64,000 nucleotides of DNA, taken from positions 186,001 through 250,000 of the forward strand of contig NZ_AP019308.1 of NCBI RefSeq assembly GCF_003945345.1. Reading direction: 5' to 3'. Shown here piece after piece: positions 1-10,293 of the stretch; positions within the stretch are counted from its first letter, which is position 1, and each line of letters starts with the position of its first letter. The position numbers and the translations under genes were made by a program. The notes under the pieces were generated by a model. It ran no database searches. It was not told the DNA's origin and was given only the letters and a program-made list of their open reading frames with translations. Origin of the DNA: Paenibacillus baekrokdamisoli (GTDB taxonomy: Bacteria; Bacillota; Bacilli; Paenibacillales; Paenibacillaceae).

Positions 1-534
1 TTCACAACGTTGTTTAGCGGTGGCATTGTTCCTTGGTACATTATCATGACAAATTTAGGCATGAAAGATAATTATCTAGCGATGCTGCTTCCAAACCTTC
101 TCTCTGTATTTAACATTATCATTATGCGAACCTTTTTTACGTCGATCCCAGAGAGTATTGGTGAATCCGCGAAAATCGATGGTGCAGGGGATTTTACAAT
201 TTATCGAAGGCTCTATCTGCCCATGTCTGTTCCCGCTCTGGCTACGATTGGCTTGTTCTTGGCTATTGCCTATTGGAATGACTGGTATCCAGCCATGCTG
301 TTTATTACGAAGGACAAATTGATCCCCTTGCAATATCAGCTTTATAAGGTGTTTAATGATATGCAATTTTCCCAGCAGGTAGCTGCACAAACGGGGAGAT
401 CCATGGGCGACATGCCTTCGGAAACATTCAAAATGGCGATGACCATGGTTACCATAGGCCCAATCATTGTATTGTACCCGTTTTTACAAAAGTATTTTAT
501 CAAAGGAATGACTGTTGGAGCTGTAAAAGGATAA
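1..534 (+). CDS. Carbohydrate ABC transporter permease, YtcP/MalG type (5' end outside window)
   Basis: C-terminal part of an inner-membrane sugar-importer permease. The reading frame is open at base 1 and starts with FTTLFSGG, which matches the internal FSGG region of YtcP-type permeases, so the true start lies upstream. Hydrophobic stretches, the cytoplasmic EAA loop that contacts the ATPase (ESAKIDGAG, followed by a YLPMS segment) and the family C-terminus ending VGAVKG are all visible. It lies 46 bp upstream of a lipoprotein binding protein on the same strand, so the two form part of one importer. The ATPase is not seen and is probably shared (MsmX-like), as is usual for this class. Confidence 0.93.
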   Translation, partial: FTTLFSGGIVPWYIIMTNLGMKDNYLAMLLPNLLSVFNIIIMRTFFTSIPESIGESAKIDGAGDFTIYRRLYLPMSVPALATIGLFLAIAYWNDWYPAMLFITKDKLIPLQYQLYKVFNDMQFSQQVAAQTGRSMGDMPSETFKMAMTMVTIGPIIVLYPFLQKYFIKGMTVGAVKG

Positions 535-580
535 TCCCGGGAAACCGGTTATCAATATAATAATCAGGAGGGCTACAGAA

Positions 581-2146
581 ATGAAAAGAAATTTTTCGAA
601 AACCGTTCTGTGTTTAATCGTTACAATGCTTATGGTGTCGATTTTTTCCGGTTGTGCAAAAACGGACAATAAGGGAGCGGAGAGCACACCAAGTATTACT
701 GCCACACCTGATGCATCTGCGCCTGCTTCGGCAGCTCCTACAGATGATAAGCCAGACACTTCAAAAGCAGTTAACCTGACTATGTATCTGCTCAATGATA
801 AATCAGAGGATATTCAGATCTTGGAAGACGAACTGAATAAAATGCTGCAGCAGGACATCAATACGACCGTGAAAGTATCCGTACTGACAAGCGATGCCTA
901 TAAACTCATGTTAACTTCAGGCGAAGACTTTGATTTAGCCTATTCAGCCGATTGGCTGGATTATGCGGATAATGCCAGAAAAGGTGCATTTAAAGAAATC
1001 ACACCCGAAATGCTGAAGAAATATGCACCGATTACGGCTAGCGAAGAAAAGGCGAAGCTTAATGCTGGCATAGTAGATGGGACCATGTATGGTTTGGTAG
1101 CGCCGCTAACGAACTATTACTACAACTTATTCCTTGTCAGAGGCGACTTAATGAAGAAGTATAATATCCCTGACATCAAGTCGTTGGATGATTTAGGCGT
1201 ATTCCTGGATGCTGTGAAAAAAGGCGAAAAAAGCATCATCCCCTTCAATTTAAGTAAAAATGAGGGCTGGATGCTTCCAGCAGTCCTGTTCGGAAATAGC
1301 GATCTCATGGCGCCTGGAGCTCCAAATTCGACAAGTCCGATTGTGATTAGAAAGGGAGATAGCTCGCTTAAGCTCAATTACTCACTTGACATTCCCGAGG
1401 TTGTTGATTTCATGAAAACGATGAAAGAATGGAACCAAAAAGGCTTCTGGGCTAAAAATGCACTGGCAAATCCAGTTAGTTTATATGATTCATTCAAGAA
1501 TGGGAAGAGTGCTGTTGCATTCAGCGGTACTGTAGATGGAGCCAATACAACCTATTTTGACTTTGCAAAGGAACATCCGGATTGGGATGTAAAGGTATTT
1601 CCAGCCTTCTTTAAAGGGAATGTAGATGCTTACTCCGCTGCAAATAGCGCCATGGTTATCGGGGCTAAATCCAAGAACGCTGAAAGAGCCCTTATGGTTT
1701 TAGATTTATTAAGGAACAATGAAAAATACAATATGTTGAGCAAGTATGGTGTTGAAGGTAAGCACTATACGCTTGATGCTGAAGGTAAAATAAGCTATCC
1801 TGGCCCAAGCTTTCAAGGTGGAATATGGGGAGTCTCCAACGATAAATTTATCAAAACTCCAGCAGTTACAATGCCGAACTATGCGGATTTGATTAACGAT
1901 GAAAAGACGCGGTTTAAAGCTAATCCATTGGTGGATTTCACACTTAATAAAAAGGATATAAGCGACGTCGCAGCCAATCTAGCCAACCTCTTCACCCAAT
2001 ATGGCGCACCGCTCTTTATGGGATTTGTGGATGATGTAGACAAAGCCATTGAAACGTATAAACAAAAGCTGCAAGAAGCAGGCGTGGAGAAATACATGGA
2101 AGCAACTAAAACGCAGGTGGATGAATATCTGAAGAACCAAAAATAA
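581..2146 (+). CDS. Extracellular sugar-binding lipoprotein of ABC importer (DUF3502-type C-terminus)
   Basis: Substrate-binding protein of 521 aa, anchored in the membrane. A signal peptide ends in lipobox FSGC with the lipidated Cys at residue 25, followed by a low-complexity Thr/Pro/Ala linker. The C-terminal third (NPLVDFTLNKKDI through to VDEYLKNQK) resembles the DUF3502 domain found at the end of LplA-like binding proteins that pair with LplB/YtcP permeases. The start has AGGAGG nearby. It follows the permease and ends before a stable hairpin at 2164-2190. A 121-bp internal piece (1116-1236) recurs at 7292-7412. The substrate is unknown; an oligosaccharide is inferred. Confidence 0.93.
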   Translation: MKRNFSKTVLCLIVTMLMVSIFSGCAKTDNKGAESTPSITATPDASAPASAAPTDDKPDTSKAVNLTMYLLNDKSEDIQILEDELNKMLQQDINTTVKVSVLTSDAYKLMLTSGEDFDLAYSADWLDYADNARKGAFKEITPEMLKKYAPITASEEKAKLNAGIVDGTMYGLVAPLTNYYYNLFLVRGDLMKKYNIPDIKSLDDLGVFLDAVKKGEKSIIPFNLSKNEGWMLPAVLFGNSDLMAPGAPNSTSPIVIRKGDSSLKLNYSLDIPEVVDFMKTMKEWNQKGFWAKNALANPVSLYDSFKNGKSAVAFSGTVDGANTTYFDFAKEHPDWDVKVFPAFFKGNVDAYSAANSAMVIGAKSKNAERALMVLDLLRNNEKYNMLSKYGVEGKHYTLDAEGKISYPGPSFQGGIWGVSNDKFIKTPAVTMPNYADLINDEKTRFKANPLVDFTLNKKDISDVAANLANLFTQYGAPLFMGFVDDVDKAIETYKQKLQEAGVEKYMEATKTQVDEYLKNQK

Positions 2147-2163
2147 ATCGTGTTTGATAAAGT

Positions 2164-2190
2164 ATAGGCAGCAGGATAACTGCTGCCTAT
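2164..2190 (+). terminator. Perfect 11-bp hairpin after binding-protein gene
   Basis: ATAGGCAGCAG, a GATAA loop, then CTGCTGCCTAT. No clean T-tract follows, so it may be a weak terminator or an mRNA 3'-end protector. An almost identical copy occurs at 7411-7437. Confidence 0.7.
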
Positions 2191-2309
2191 AAATCTAATA
2201 AGGAGAGATGAAATTTTGACCACTGGGAAGTAGGGAATAGAGTGAAGCGCATAGAGCGAGCTAATCGGATGAAGAGAGAGTCCGGGCTCATAAAGAAAGG
2301 GTGAAGAAA

Positions 2310-5300
2310 ATGACCGGTTTATTGACTGGGATGCACAAAAAATGGTTCTCTATGATGTTATGTTTGGTCATGCTAGGAGAGTTATTATTCGGATTAGCTC
2401 CACAGAAGGTGGAAGCGATTGCATCAACAAAGGCAACATCGGATATCAAGGGACATTGGGCGGAAGCTCAGATATCTGCATGGATGGACAAAGGACTTAT
2501 TACAGGGTATGAAGATGGCAGCTTTAAGCCAGACAATAATATTACTAGAGCGGAATTCGTCGCTTTGGTCAATCGTTCATTTGGATTCACACAAACAGCA
2601 TCAATCGCGTTTAGCGATGTTGCTGCAGGTAATTGGGCTTATGCTGAAGTGGCAAAAGCCGTTAAAGCGGGTTACATCACTGGTTATGCAGATGGCACCA
2701 TTGGTGCAGGTAAGCCAATCAGCAGACAAGAGGTAGCTGTAATCGTAGATCGCCTTTTGGAGCTTTCGGGCACAGCAAGCGTTGCATCAGCTTTTACGGA
2801 TTCAAGCTCGATTGCTTCATGGGCCAAAGCAGCCGTAGATGCAGTAGCAGCAAAAGGAATCCTGAAGGGATATGCAGATGATAATAGTTTCAAGCCGGGT
2901 AACTTCATTACTCGTGCAGAAGCGGTAGTTACCTTGGATCGTGCGGTTGCGTCTAAAGCTATGGTTTACAACTCAGCAGGTACGTATGGCCCTGCAACAG
3001 GAACAGAAACCATCAATGGCAATGTAGTGATTAATGTACCAGGCGTTATTTTGCAAAACTTAGTTATTAATGGAGATTTATTATTTGCTGCTGGAATTGG
3101 CAGTGGAGATGCAACTCTGAATGGTATAACGGTAAATGGCAAAACCAAGGTTGAAGGCGGTGGCGAGAATTCCATCCATCTAAATAACTCAATCCTTCTT
3201 ACGATTACAGTGGATAAGAAAACAGGAATCGTGCGTATTGTAGCTGAGGGTTCAACAACCGTGGGTGAAGTTATCATTCAATCTCCAACAACCGTTCAAG
3301 AAACGGGGACTACGGGAGCGGGCTTTGGTAAAATAACTTTATCTGAACTATTACCAGCCAATTCGATAGTAACGTTAAAGGGAGCTTTTGATACATTAAA
3401 TGTTAAAAGTGCTAAAATTCAATTGGATATCCCTGAAGGTAGCATTAAAGAGGTTACTGTCGAATCAACTGCAACGGGTATGACGCTAACTCTGGGAGCA
3501 GATGCGAAAATTGTAAGTTTAATCTTGGATGCAGTTGCTAAGTTCTTAGGATTAGGTACGATTGCTAAGGCAACAGTTAGTTTGGTTGCTAAGGCGGGAA
3601 CAACTTTTGAAAAACAACCCATAGTAACGGAAGATAAAGGAACAGCTACTCCGACTCCAACAACGAAGGATCCCGGTGTAACACCTTCAGTTAAAGTTCA
3701 ATTAAAAGACAGCAACGGGAATCCGCTCGCGGGAGCAACCGTTGATTATTACGATGCAGGATGGAAAACGTTCGGAACGACCGATGCAGCGGGGATGGCA
3801 AGCAAGCCTCTACCAGATAAATCGTATACGTTTGGTATCAATTATGAAGGGACCAGAACGGTTAAAACGCAGCATACTGGACTTGCTCCTCTCGTCACTT
3901 TCCAGACGGTGAATGTCAAGGTGCAGCTGAAGGACAGTCAAGGGAATCCGCTAGACGGTGGTGCTGCCTCTTATTACGGGGGGAGCTGGAGAGCAATCGG
4001 CACCACCGTCAATGGCGAGGTGAGCAAGCAGCTGCTGCCCGGCTCCTATACCTTCGCTATGAATTACGAAGGAAAGACAACCCAGAAGGTAAGCAATCTT
4101 GCAACAAATCCGATCGTATTGTTTCAAATATCGGCGGCCGTTGTAGCTCCGAAACTATCCAATCAGTACGATCCGATTCCGGAACCGCCGATGGAACGTC
4201 CGCGTGTTTTGGTAAACAAGCAAACGCTTCCGGCTCTGAAAGAGAGATTGAAGCTTGCCGCTTTTGATGATGTATGGGCGAGCATCAACATGAAAGCGCA
4301 AAGACAGGTGGACGGCAACCTTCTCCCTAGAACAGGAACCGCATACACCAATATTGATGCAAGAACGGTGGAGGTCTTGAAAGCCAATGCTCTTCGATAT
4401 CTGATTTATGGAGATATAGCAGCGGGTCAAAAAGCGGTCCAGCTTGCTGTGAATATGGCGAATTCGGCACAATGGAACCCGGATCGAAACGATGGGACCA
4501 ATGTATATCATGTAGGCAGAGAAGTAGGAACCCTGATGTTCGTTGAATCTATTGTCTATGACTGGTGTTATGATCTCTTTAACGAGACACAGAGATCGGG
4601 CATCCGCAAAGCGCTTGATAATTGGGTAAGGAATACCCTCGAGTACCCGTATCCGATAAGGGAGAACGACAAATTAATTCTTGCCGGGCACGTCAACGAA
4701 GATGTACATCATCAGTTTAAGCTTGCCATGGGGATTGCGCTTTATGATACGAATCCGGAGTACTACAATGACCTCGCGGACTTTCTCTTGAATGTGAGCA
4801 TGCCCGGATTCAACGTATTGCTCGATGCGGAGATGCCCTTCGAAGGCCCCGCCTACGGAGACAACAGGCTAATGTTTTTCATGATGGGCAATCAGCTTTG
4901 GAAGGCCATCGGTGTCGAGCCGCTCTCGGAGAAAGTCGGCTTGGCGCTCGACAGGCAGTTTTTTACCCGAAGATCGGACGGTTATATCATGACAGAGGGC
5001 GATGACTTTAATACGGATTATCAATCGCCATGGAAAAGATTCGTTCACGGTAATATCACGAACATGATCGCAGGCAGCATTTACAACAATCCGAGAGCGC
5101 AGAACGAGTTTTTAAAGCAGAATACGTATCAGGATGAGTTGTATTATCTGCTTTTCTTCAATCCAAATGCGCCGTCGCAGTCCGTATACGATACGCCGCT
5201 GTCCAGATATTTCCCCGCGCCATATGGCTCCATCGTGGCCAGAACGGGCTGGGATGAAGGACAGGATTCCAAAGCGGTAGTCGCAATCATGAATATCGGA

Positions 5301-7289
5301 GAAAGACTGCAGACCAACCACCAGCATTTCGATGCCGGCGCATTCTCCATGTACTACAAAGGGTACCTCGCGATTGACTCCGGGATCTATGCGGGTAAAG
5401 ATCCGGTTACCGGAGAAAATATGGAATACGGAACTGAGCATGACCTGGAATATCATAAGCAGTCAATCGCACATAATGTCGTGCAAATCGACGATCCGAA
5501 TGCTCTTGAGAAGGGAACCTTCTCCCCGTCGAATCAGCTCTATAATACGCAAATTCCAAGAACGGTCGAGCAGTGGAATACCGACCCTAATTACCAAAGA
5601 GGAACGATGATTTCCCACTCTATCGGAGACGATGAGAAGTATCCCGATTACTCTTACATCAAGGGTGAGCTCAGTTTAGCCTATGGAAAGACCAGAACCG
5701 AGAATTATACGAGAAGCATGGCCTTCTTGAATTTCAAGGATGATGAATATCCGGCTGCGATGATCGTGTACGATAATATCAACACGCCGAATGCAAGCGC
5801 TGAGAAAAGATGGCTGCTCCATACCGTTTCCGAGCCTGTGGTTGAAGGCAGCAGATACACCAGCGTAGTGACGGAGCGGGGCTATAACGGTAAGCTTGTT
5901 ACCAACACGCTTCTGCCGCAGAGCAGTGATCTGAAGGTCGAAAAAATCGGCGGCCCTGGACGTGAATTTGAGGTAGATGGAGTTAATAAGCCGATTGAGT
6001 CCAACAATGACACCAACATTGCCAGCACGGATGCAGGTAAATGGAGGCTTGAGCTTTCCAATCAGGCTCCTGCTAAACAAACGCGGTTCTTAAATGTGAT
6101 GCAGGTGATGGATGCTGTGTATGGCCCTGAACCGCAAAATGTATATTATTCCGAGACGGATGATTATGCGGGCGCTACGATTCATGATCGTGTTGTATTT
6201 TTTGCAAAAGGCTTTGAACTGATTGATCAAGAAGCTACAATTACCTTCGAAGGAGTGGAAGATCAGACATATAAGATTTTGGTTACCGACCTTGCGGACG
6301 GAGATTGGACAGCCGTGAAGGAAGGCGAGACAGCAGCGGTGAAGTATAAAGTGGTCAAAGAAGGAAATACGATCTACTTTGAGGGTACGCCAGGCACCTA
6401 TACCTTACAGAAAGCAGATTCAAGTACGCTTCCGCTCGCGGACAAGGTTCCGTCCGAACCGGTGGAGAGAAAGATCCGCGTCAGGATCGACTCTCAGGGG
6501 CAGAAATATGATGTGGCCCCTACGCTAATCAATGACATCGCGATGATTCCGATGAAAGGTACCTTGGAAGCGTTGGGCATGGAAGTGGATTGGGATGATA
6601 CCACAAAAACTGCAACGGCAATCAAAGGAAGCTTGAGGATTGAGCTTGTAGAGGGCAGTAATATGGCTAAGGTCAACGGTCAGAGTATGACCATGGACGC
6701 ACCGGCAACCGGTGTTAATAACCAAATGCTTATTCCATATACATTTATTGTGACAAGCATGGATTATACAGTTACCTGGGATAGTGAAAATCAAATCGTT
6801 GAGATTTTCACCCTACCGCCGGTAGAAATGCTCCAATGGGAGAGAAAAGCGCTTGATCCAGTTACGCCGATTCCAATTGCAGACCTAAAAGAAAAGGTGT
6901 ATAACAGCTACACGGCAACCACTAACGCGGAGCTTGTTCCGAAGATGTTTGACAATGACCAGACCAATTATTCACGCTGGGCAGGCGATATTGGCTCCCA
7001 GATCATATTCGATTTCGGAGAAACGATTCAACTTGAAAGACTGGACGTAGCGATCTTTGACGGTCATATGAGATCAATCAAGATGATGTTCTTCGTTTCG
7101 GAAGACGGCGAAAACTGGACGAATGTGTACGGAGGAATTACCGCGGGAGACACCAGTGATTTTATGCCTTTCAACTTCCCGTCACTGAATAGCAGATACT
7201 TTAGAGTGGCCGTTTTCGGTTCGCCAGACGCTACAGAGAATCCGGAATGGGCGTCATTTTCTGAGATGAAGTTCTTTGTGAAGAAGTAG
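2310..7289 (+). CDS. Giant SLH-anchored heparinase II/III-like surface lyase
   Basis: Secreted, wall-attached polysaccharide lyase of 1659 aa. ATG 2310 is preferred to the GTG at 2301 because AAAGGG sits 8 nt before it. Order by approximate residue: signal peptide 1-36; three SLH domains (43-205) with [11 protein letters not shown] and GYADG motifs for binding pyruvylated wall polymer; beta-rich stretch 220-440; two carboxypeptidase-regulatory-like repeats beginning VKVQLKDS (460-607); heparinase II/III module 627-1367 with [11 protein letters not shown] and [11 protein letters not shown] near residue 1002; a copper-amine-oxidase-N-like domain 1387-1504; a C-terminal F5/8 (discoidin) domain 1524-1659. 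An acidic-glycan substrate is inferred. The gene is flanked by duplicated DNA, see 7292-7461. Confidence 0.9.
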   Translation: MTGLLTGMHKKWFSMMLCLVMLGELLFGLAPQKVEAIASTKATSDIKGHWAEAQISAWMDKGLITGYEDGSFKPDNNITRAEFVALVNRSFGFTQTASIAFSDVAAGNWAYAEVAKAVKAGYITGYADGTIGAGKPISRQEVAVIVDRLLELSGTASVASAFTDSSSIASWAKAAVDAVAAKGILKGYADDNSFKPGNFITRAEAVVTLDRAVASKAMVYNSAGTYGPATGTETINGNVVINVPGVILQNLVINGDLLFAAGIGSGDATLNGITVNGKTKVEGGGENSIHLNNSILLTITVDKKTGIVRIVAEGSTTVGEVIIQSPTTVQETGTTGAGFGKITLSELLPANSIVTLKGAFDTLNVKSAKIQLDIPEGSIKEVTVESTATGMTLTLGADAKIVSLILDAVAKFLGLGTIAKATVSLVAKAGTTFEKQPIVTEDKGTATPTPTTKDPGVTPSVKVQLKDSNGNPLAGATVDYYDAGWKTFGTTDAAGMASKPLPDKSYTFGINYEGTRTVKTQHTGLAPLVTFQTVNVKVQLKDSQGNPLDGGAASYYGGSWRAIGTTVNGEVSKQLLPGSYTFAMNYEGKTTQKVSNLATNPIVLFQISAAVVAPKLSNQYDPIPEPPMERPRVLVNKQTLPALKERLKLAAFDDVWASINMKAQRQVDGNLLPRTGTAYTNIDARTVEVLKANALRYLIYGDIAAGQKAVQLAVNMANSAQWNPDRNDGTNVYHVGREVGTLMFVESIVYDWCYDLFNETQRSGIRKALDNWVRNTLEYPYPIRENDKLILAGHVNEDVHHQFKLAMGIALYDTNPEYYNDLADFLLNVSMPGFNVLLDAEMPFEGPAYGDNRLMFFMMGNQLWKAIGVEPLSEKVGLALDRQFFTRRSDGYIMTEGDDFNTDYQSPWKRFVHGNITNMIAGSIYNNPRAQNEFLKQNTYQDELYYLLFFNPNAPSQSVYDTPLSRYFPAPYGSIVARTGWDEGQDSKAVVAIMNIGERLQTNHQHFDAGAFSMYYKGYLAIDSGIYAGKDPVTGENMEYGTEHDLEYHKQSIAHNVVQIDDPNALEKGTFSPSNQLYNTQIPRTVEQWNTDPNYQRGTMISHSIGDDEKYPDYSYIKGELSLAYGKTRTENYTRSMAFLNFKDDEYPAAMIVYDNINTPNASAEKRWLLHTVSEPVVEGSRYTSVVTERGYNGKLVTNTLLPQSSDLKVEKIGGPGREFEVDGVNKPIESNNDTNIASTDAGKWRLELSNQAPAKQTRFLNVMQVMDAVYGPEPQNVYYSETDDYAGATIHDRVVFFAKGFELIDQEATITFEGVEDQTYKILVTDLADGDWTAVKEGETAAVKYKVVKEGNTIYFEGTPGTYTLQKADSSTLPLADKVPSEPVERKIRVRIDSQGQKYDVAPTLINDIAMIPMKGTLEALGMEVDWDDTTKTATAIKGSLRIELVEGSNMAKVNGQSMTMDAPATGVNNQMLIPYTFIVTSMDYTVTWDSENQIVEIFTLPPVEMLQWERKALDPVTPIPIADLKEKVYNSYTATTNAELVPKMFDNDQTNYSRWAGDIGSQIIFDFGETIQLERLDVAIFDGHMRSIKMMFFVSEDGENWTNVYGGITAGDTSDFMPFNFPSLNSRYFRVAVFGSPDATENPEWASFSEMKFFVKK

Positions 7290-7291
7290 AA

Positions 7292-7461
7292 ATTACTACA
7301 ACTTATTCCTTGTCAGAGGCGACTTAATGAAGAAGTATACTATACCTGACATTAAGTCGTTGGATGATTTAGGCGTATTCCTGGATGCTGTGAAAAAAGG
7401 TGGAAAAAGCATAGGCAGCAGGATAACTGCTGCCTATAAATCTAATTAGGGAAATGAAATT
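7292..7461 (+). pseudogene. Duplicated fragment of binding-protein gene joined to its downstream hairpin
   Basis: Bases 7292-7412 match 1116-1236 inside the binding-protein gene, with 5 differences in 121 positions by eye. From 7411 the match jumps to 2164-2214, including the ATAGGCAGCAG hairpin and the following TAAATCTAAT. The join lies at a short similarity, AGCAT versus AGTAT. The segment is therefore a duplicate of the 3' region of that gene with about 0.9 kb deleted, and it marks the boundary between the two SLH genes. No product is expected. Confidence 0.88.
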
Positions 7462-7480
7462 AAATGAAAAGGTTTAATTC

Positions 7481-8574
7481 TTGCTCGTTGCTATTAGTAT
7501 TCTGTATGTTTATAAGTTTGTTTGGGTACCGGCAGTATCACCCATTCAGATTGTACACGCAGCAGCAGAACCGACACCGACACCGGTAAACCTAGTGGAA
7601 AATCCAGGCTTTGAATCCGGGAATACAGGCTGGGATTTATGGGATGGTGTCTCCGTTTTTTCACAACTGCATCGACAGACTATAAGCGGCGATCTCAAAC
7701 ATTCACTGCACCGCCGGGTACAGTGAAGATTGAAATCTTGACATGGACAAATAATTCAATTGGTAATTATTATTTGGATGATTTTGTGCTAAGAAACCTT
7801 AGTAATCCAACACCAGAACCAGAACCAGAACCAACGACATCGACTGCACCAACTAACGCACCAATTTCAAGTCCAACGCCTGTAGCGACACCAACTGCCA
7901 CTCCTACAGCTACAGCTTCGCCAACACCTGTACCAACGCCAGTAACACCAACTCCTTTACCGTTCTACAACGAAAAGGTAAGTTTAGACGTTGTTAGGGC
8001 TATAGCGGAAAAAGCAAATTTAGTACAGTCAGTAACATTCAAGGATGTACCTGAAGGTGCTTTATTTGAAAAAACAATCAAGCTAGCAACTAAGCTCGGA
8101 ATCGTAAAGGGGTACGCGGACGGTTCGTTCCGTACTGATGCTACTGTAACTAGAGCGGAATTTGCTGCTATGCTGGTAAAGGCACTTGGTTTAGAACCTG
8201 CGGGCAACGCTAACTTTAAAGATGCCAAGGGGCATTGGGCAGAAAATGAAATCATGGCATTAAAATCAAGCGGTATTATTAACGGTTATTTGGATGGGAC
8301 ATTCAAGCCGAATCAAAGCATCACTAAGGCGGAAATTGTATCCATGCTTTCCAAAGTAATAAATACGACTTCAATTCCAAAGCCATCTAAGTTCAATGAT
8401 GTTTCTGGTAGCTGGGCGGAAAGTGCAATTGATACATTATCCGATATCGGCATCGTAAATGGTACTGGTGAGGGATCATTCAGGCCTCAAGCTAATGCTA
8501 CAAGATTAGAGTCACTGCTCATGATCATGCGTTTGCTTAACATTAGTCTTGGTTTATCGCTTGACATAGAGTGA
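7481..8574 (+). pseudogene. SLH-domain secreted protein with carbohydrate-binding-like N-terminus, frameshifted
   Basis: Starts at TTG 7481 (AAAAGG 8 nt upstream); an alternative ATG at 7464 is in another frame. The signal peptide ends near VHAAA, then NLVENPGFESGNTGW opens a CBM-like jelly roll. The frame breaks at the six-T run 7656-7661: adding one T joins it to the downstream frame, which completes the module (APPGTVKIEILTW to NYYLDDFVLRN), followed by a Pro/Thr/Glu linker and three SLH domains (FKDV..GIVKGYADGSF, FKDAKGHWAE..GYLDGTFKPN, FNDVSGSWAE..). The protein would be about 364 aa. It could be a true pseudogene, a slippage switch or a sequencing error. Its upstream DNA is the duplicated segment 7292-7461. 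Confidence 0.85.
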
Positions 8575-8585
8575 AGATGAGCATT

Positions 8586-8630
8586 CTCTTTTTGTATGCT
8601 GAGGGTAACCCCCTTAGCATACAAAAAGAG
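8586..8630. terminator. Long inverted-repeat terminator
   Basis: CTCTTTTTGTATGCT pairs perfectly with AGCATACAAAAAGAG (15 bp), with a further GAGGG/CCCTT in the loop. It follows the SLH gene and precedes the response regulator. Confidence 0.8.
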
Positions 8631-8635
8631 ATATA

Positions 8636-8644
8636 TGCTACAAT
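8636..8644 (+). promoter_or_regulatory. Possible extended -10 promoter for the yesN-like gene
   Basis: TGCTACAAT fits an extended -10 (TGnTAnAAT) about 50 bp upstream of the GTG start of the response regulator. No good -35 is seen because the terminator stem occupies that position. Confidence 0.4.
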
Positions 8645-8694
8645 GGGGCTACTACAAACATAGAGAAATTAAAGTCAGATAAGGAGCGTTTGCT

Positions 8695-10293
8695 GTGATA
8701 AAACTTGTTATTGTAGATGATGAGAAGATAACAAGGGAAGGACTGCTCCAATATATCACTTGGAAGGACCTCGGGGTTGATGTTGTTGAGCTTGCAAGTG
8801 ATGGTTTTGAAGCATTGGAAATCGCTGAACGTTTGCAGCCCGATATCCTATTAAGTGATATTAGGATGCCTGATATGGACGGGATTGAGCTTGCAGGTAA
8901 ACTTAGAGATATTTTACCGCAATGTACGATCCTATTTTTGAGTGCCTTTGCAGATAAGGAATATCTTAAATCGGCTATTCATCTAAAGGCACTCCATTAT
9001 CTGGAAAAGCCAGTTAACAGGGAAGAAGTGAAAAGTGCGATTAAGGATGCTGTCCAAGCTATTGTTGCAGAAAAGCGAAAAAGAGCAGATGACATCGATA
9101 TGAGGTTAAGGCTTGCAGAAAGCAGCACCGTGTTTAAGGAAAAGCTTGTTTTGGATATGATCAACAGACAAGTACAACTAGATGAGATTAAGATGTATTT
9201 TACTACCTTACAGTTGGATATGCCTTTAACCGGGGATTTTGTCACCGCCTTAATAAAGCTGGATATCCAAGTGGATAGTCCGATAGAGATGCAGCAGAAG
9301 CATAAAGAACAAATCATCAAATCAGTTGAAATCATCTTTACAGACCCGCAGATCAAGCATTTAGCGGGTTTTAAGCATACAAACCATATTTTAATCCATT
9401 TTTATGGGGAAAGTATCCGTAATCCGTTTTTTTCAGCGGGTTTATTAGAGCAGCTTAGGAATAGTATTGAACATATTGTCGGTTTGAAAACCAATTTATT
9501 TATGGCGTTAGGAAAGCATGTACATACGATTTCGGATGTTCAAGATTCCTATTTTACTGCCGCTGTCGCTCTCCAAAAGCAGTTTTTTATCGGACACAAC
9601 CAGATTGCCATGTATGAGGAAGAGTGCGAAAGTGTGTATGATTTGGATGAATCTTTGAGCAACAGGTTTCTGGAATATATCAAAGAACATGAGCAGGAAA
9701 AGGCCAAGGCGTACATTAGAAATTTGAATGCTGATTTTGAAAAAAATACAAACCTGCTTGTAAATTCGATTAAAAATGTATTTTTCAACATGCTTGTGGG
9801 ATTAAATAAATTTGCAGAAGGATTTAATATAACGTTTATTGAGGATAACGCCAAAAAGGATTTCTTCTGGGAGATTATTAATAAGATTCCGACATTGGCA
9901 GAAATAGAGGTCTATTTGCTGGAGCAGATTGATTTTGTGTTCGCCAAAATAAACACGATGGACAATATCGGGGAGAATATTTATCAAATCATGCAATATA
10001 TCAGCGAGCACTTTTCTGAAGAAAGCTTAACCATTCCTGCAATTGCTCAGAATATGTATTTGACGCCAACGTATGTATGCAAAATTTTTAAAAACAAAAC
10101 AGGGAAAACGATAAATCAATATATTACCGAGGTGAGAATTGAAAAAGCCAAGGAACTTCTAAAGGAAGAAAAAATCAAGCTTTTGGAAATATCACATCGC
10201 GTAGGCTATCTCAGCCCCAATCATTTTGCTAAAACCTTCAAAAAATTGACGGGGATGAATCCTTCGGAATTCAGAGAAAGGCATTACTTATGA
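8695..10293 (+). CDS. YesN-type response regulator with AraC DNA-binding domain
   Basis: Cytoplasmic transcription factor of 532 aa. Starts at GTG 8695 with AAGGAG 8 nt before it. The receiver domain (about 1-125) has the acidic pocket VDDE and the phospho-acceptor Asp55 in LLSDIRMPDMDG. A long middle region has no family I can name. The C-terminal two-helix AraC domain (about 430-532) carries YVCKIFKNKTGKTINQYI and PNHFAKTFKKLTGMNPSEFR. Its stop overlaps the start of the cognate kinase by 4 bp (ATGA). In this family the pair usually controls neighbouring glycan-uptake and hydrolase genes, so the permease, binding-protein and SLH-lyase cluster upstream is the likely target. Confidence 0.93.
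   Translation: MIKLVIVDDEKITREGLLQYITWKDLGVDVVELASDGFEALEIAERLQPDILLSDIRMPDMDGIELAGKLRDILPQCTILFLSAFADKEYLKSAIHLKALHYLEKPVNREEVKSAIKDAVQAIVAEKRKRADDIDMRLRLAESSTVFKEKLVLDMINRQVQLDEIKMYFTTLQLDMPLTGDFVTALIKLDIQVDSPIEMQQKHKEQIIKSVEIIFTDPQIKHLAGFKHTNHILIHFYGESIRNPFFSAGLLEQLRNSIEHIVGLKTNLFMALGKHVHTISDVQDSYFTAAVALQKQFFIGHNQIAMYEEECESVYDLDESLSNRFLEYIKEHEQEKAKAYIRNLNADFEKNTNLLVNSIKNVFFNMLVGLNKFAEGFNITFIEDNAKKDFFWEIINKIPTLAEIEVYLLEQIDFVFAKINTMDNIGENIYQIMQYISEHFSEESLTIPAIAQNMYLTPTYVCKIFKNKTGKTINQYITEVRIEKAKELLKEEKIKLLEISHRVGYLSPNHFAKTFKKLTGMNPSEFRERHYL

Noticed and set aside
2200..2300. Possible leader RNA or T-box before the giant SLH gene
   Set aside because: It has neither the T-box consensus nor a specifier stem; the AAGGAGAGATG with a three-codon ORF is better explained as the remnant of the duplicated gene start.
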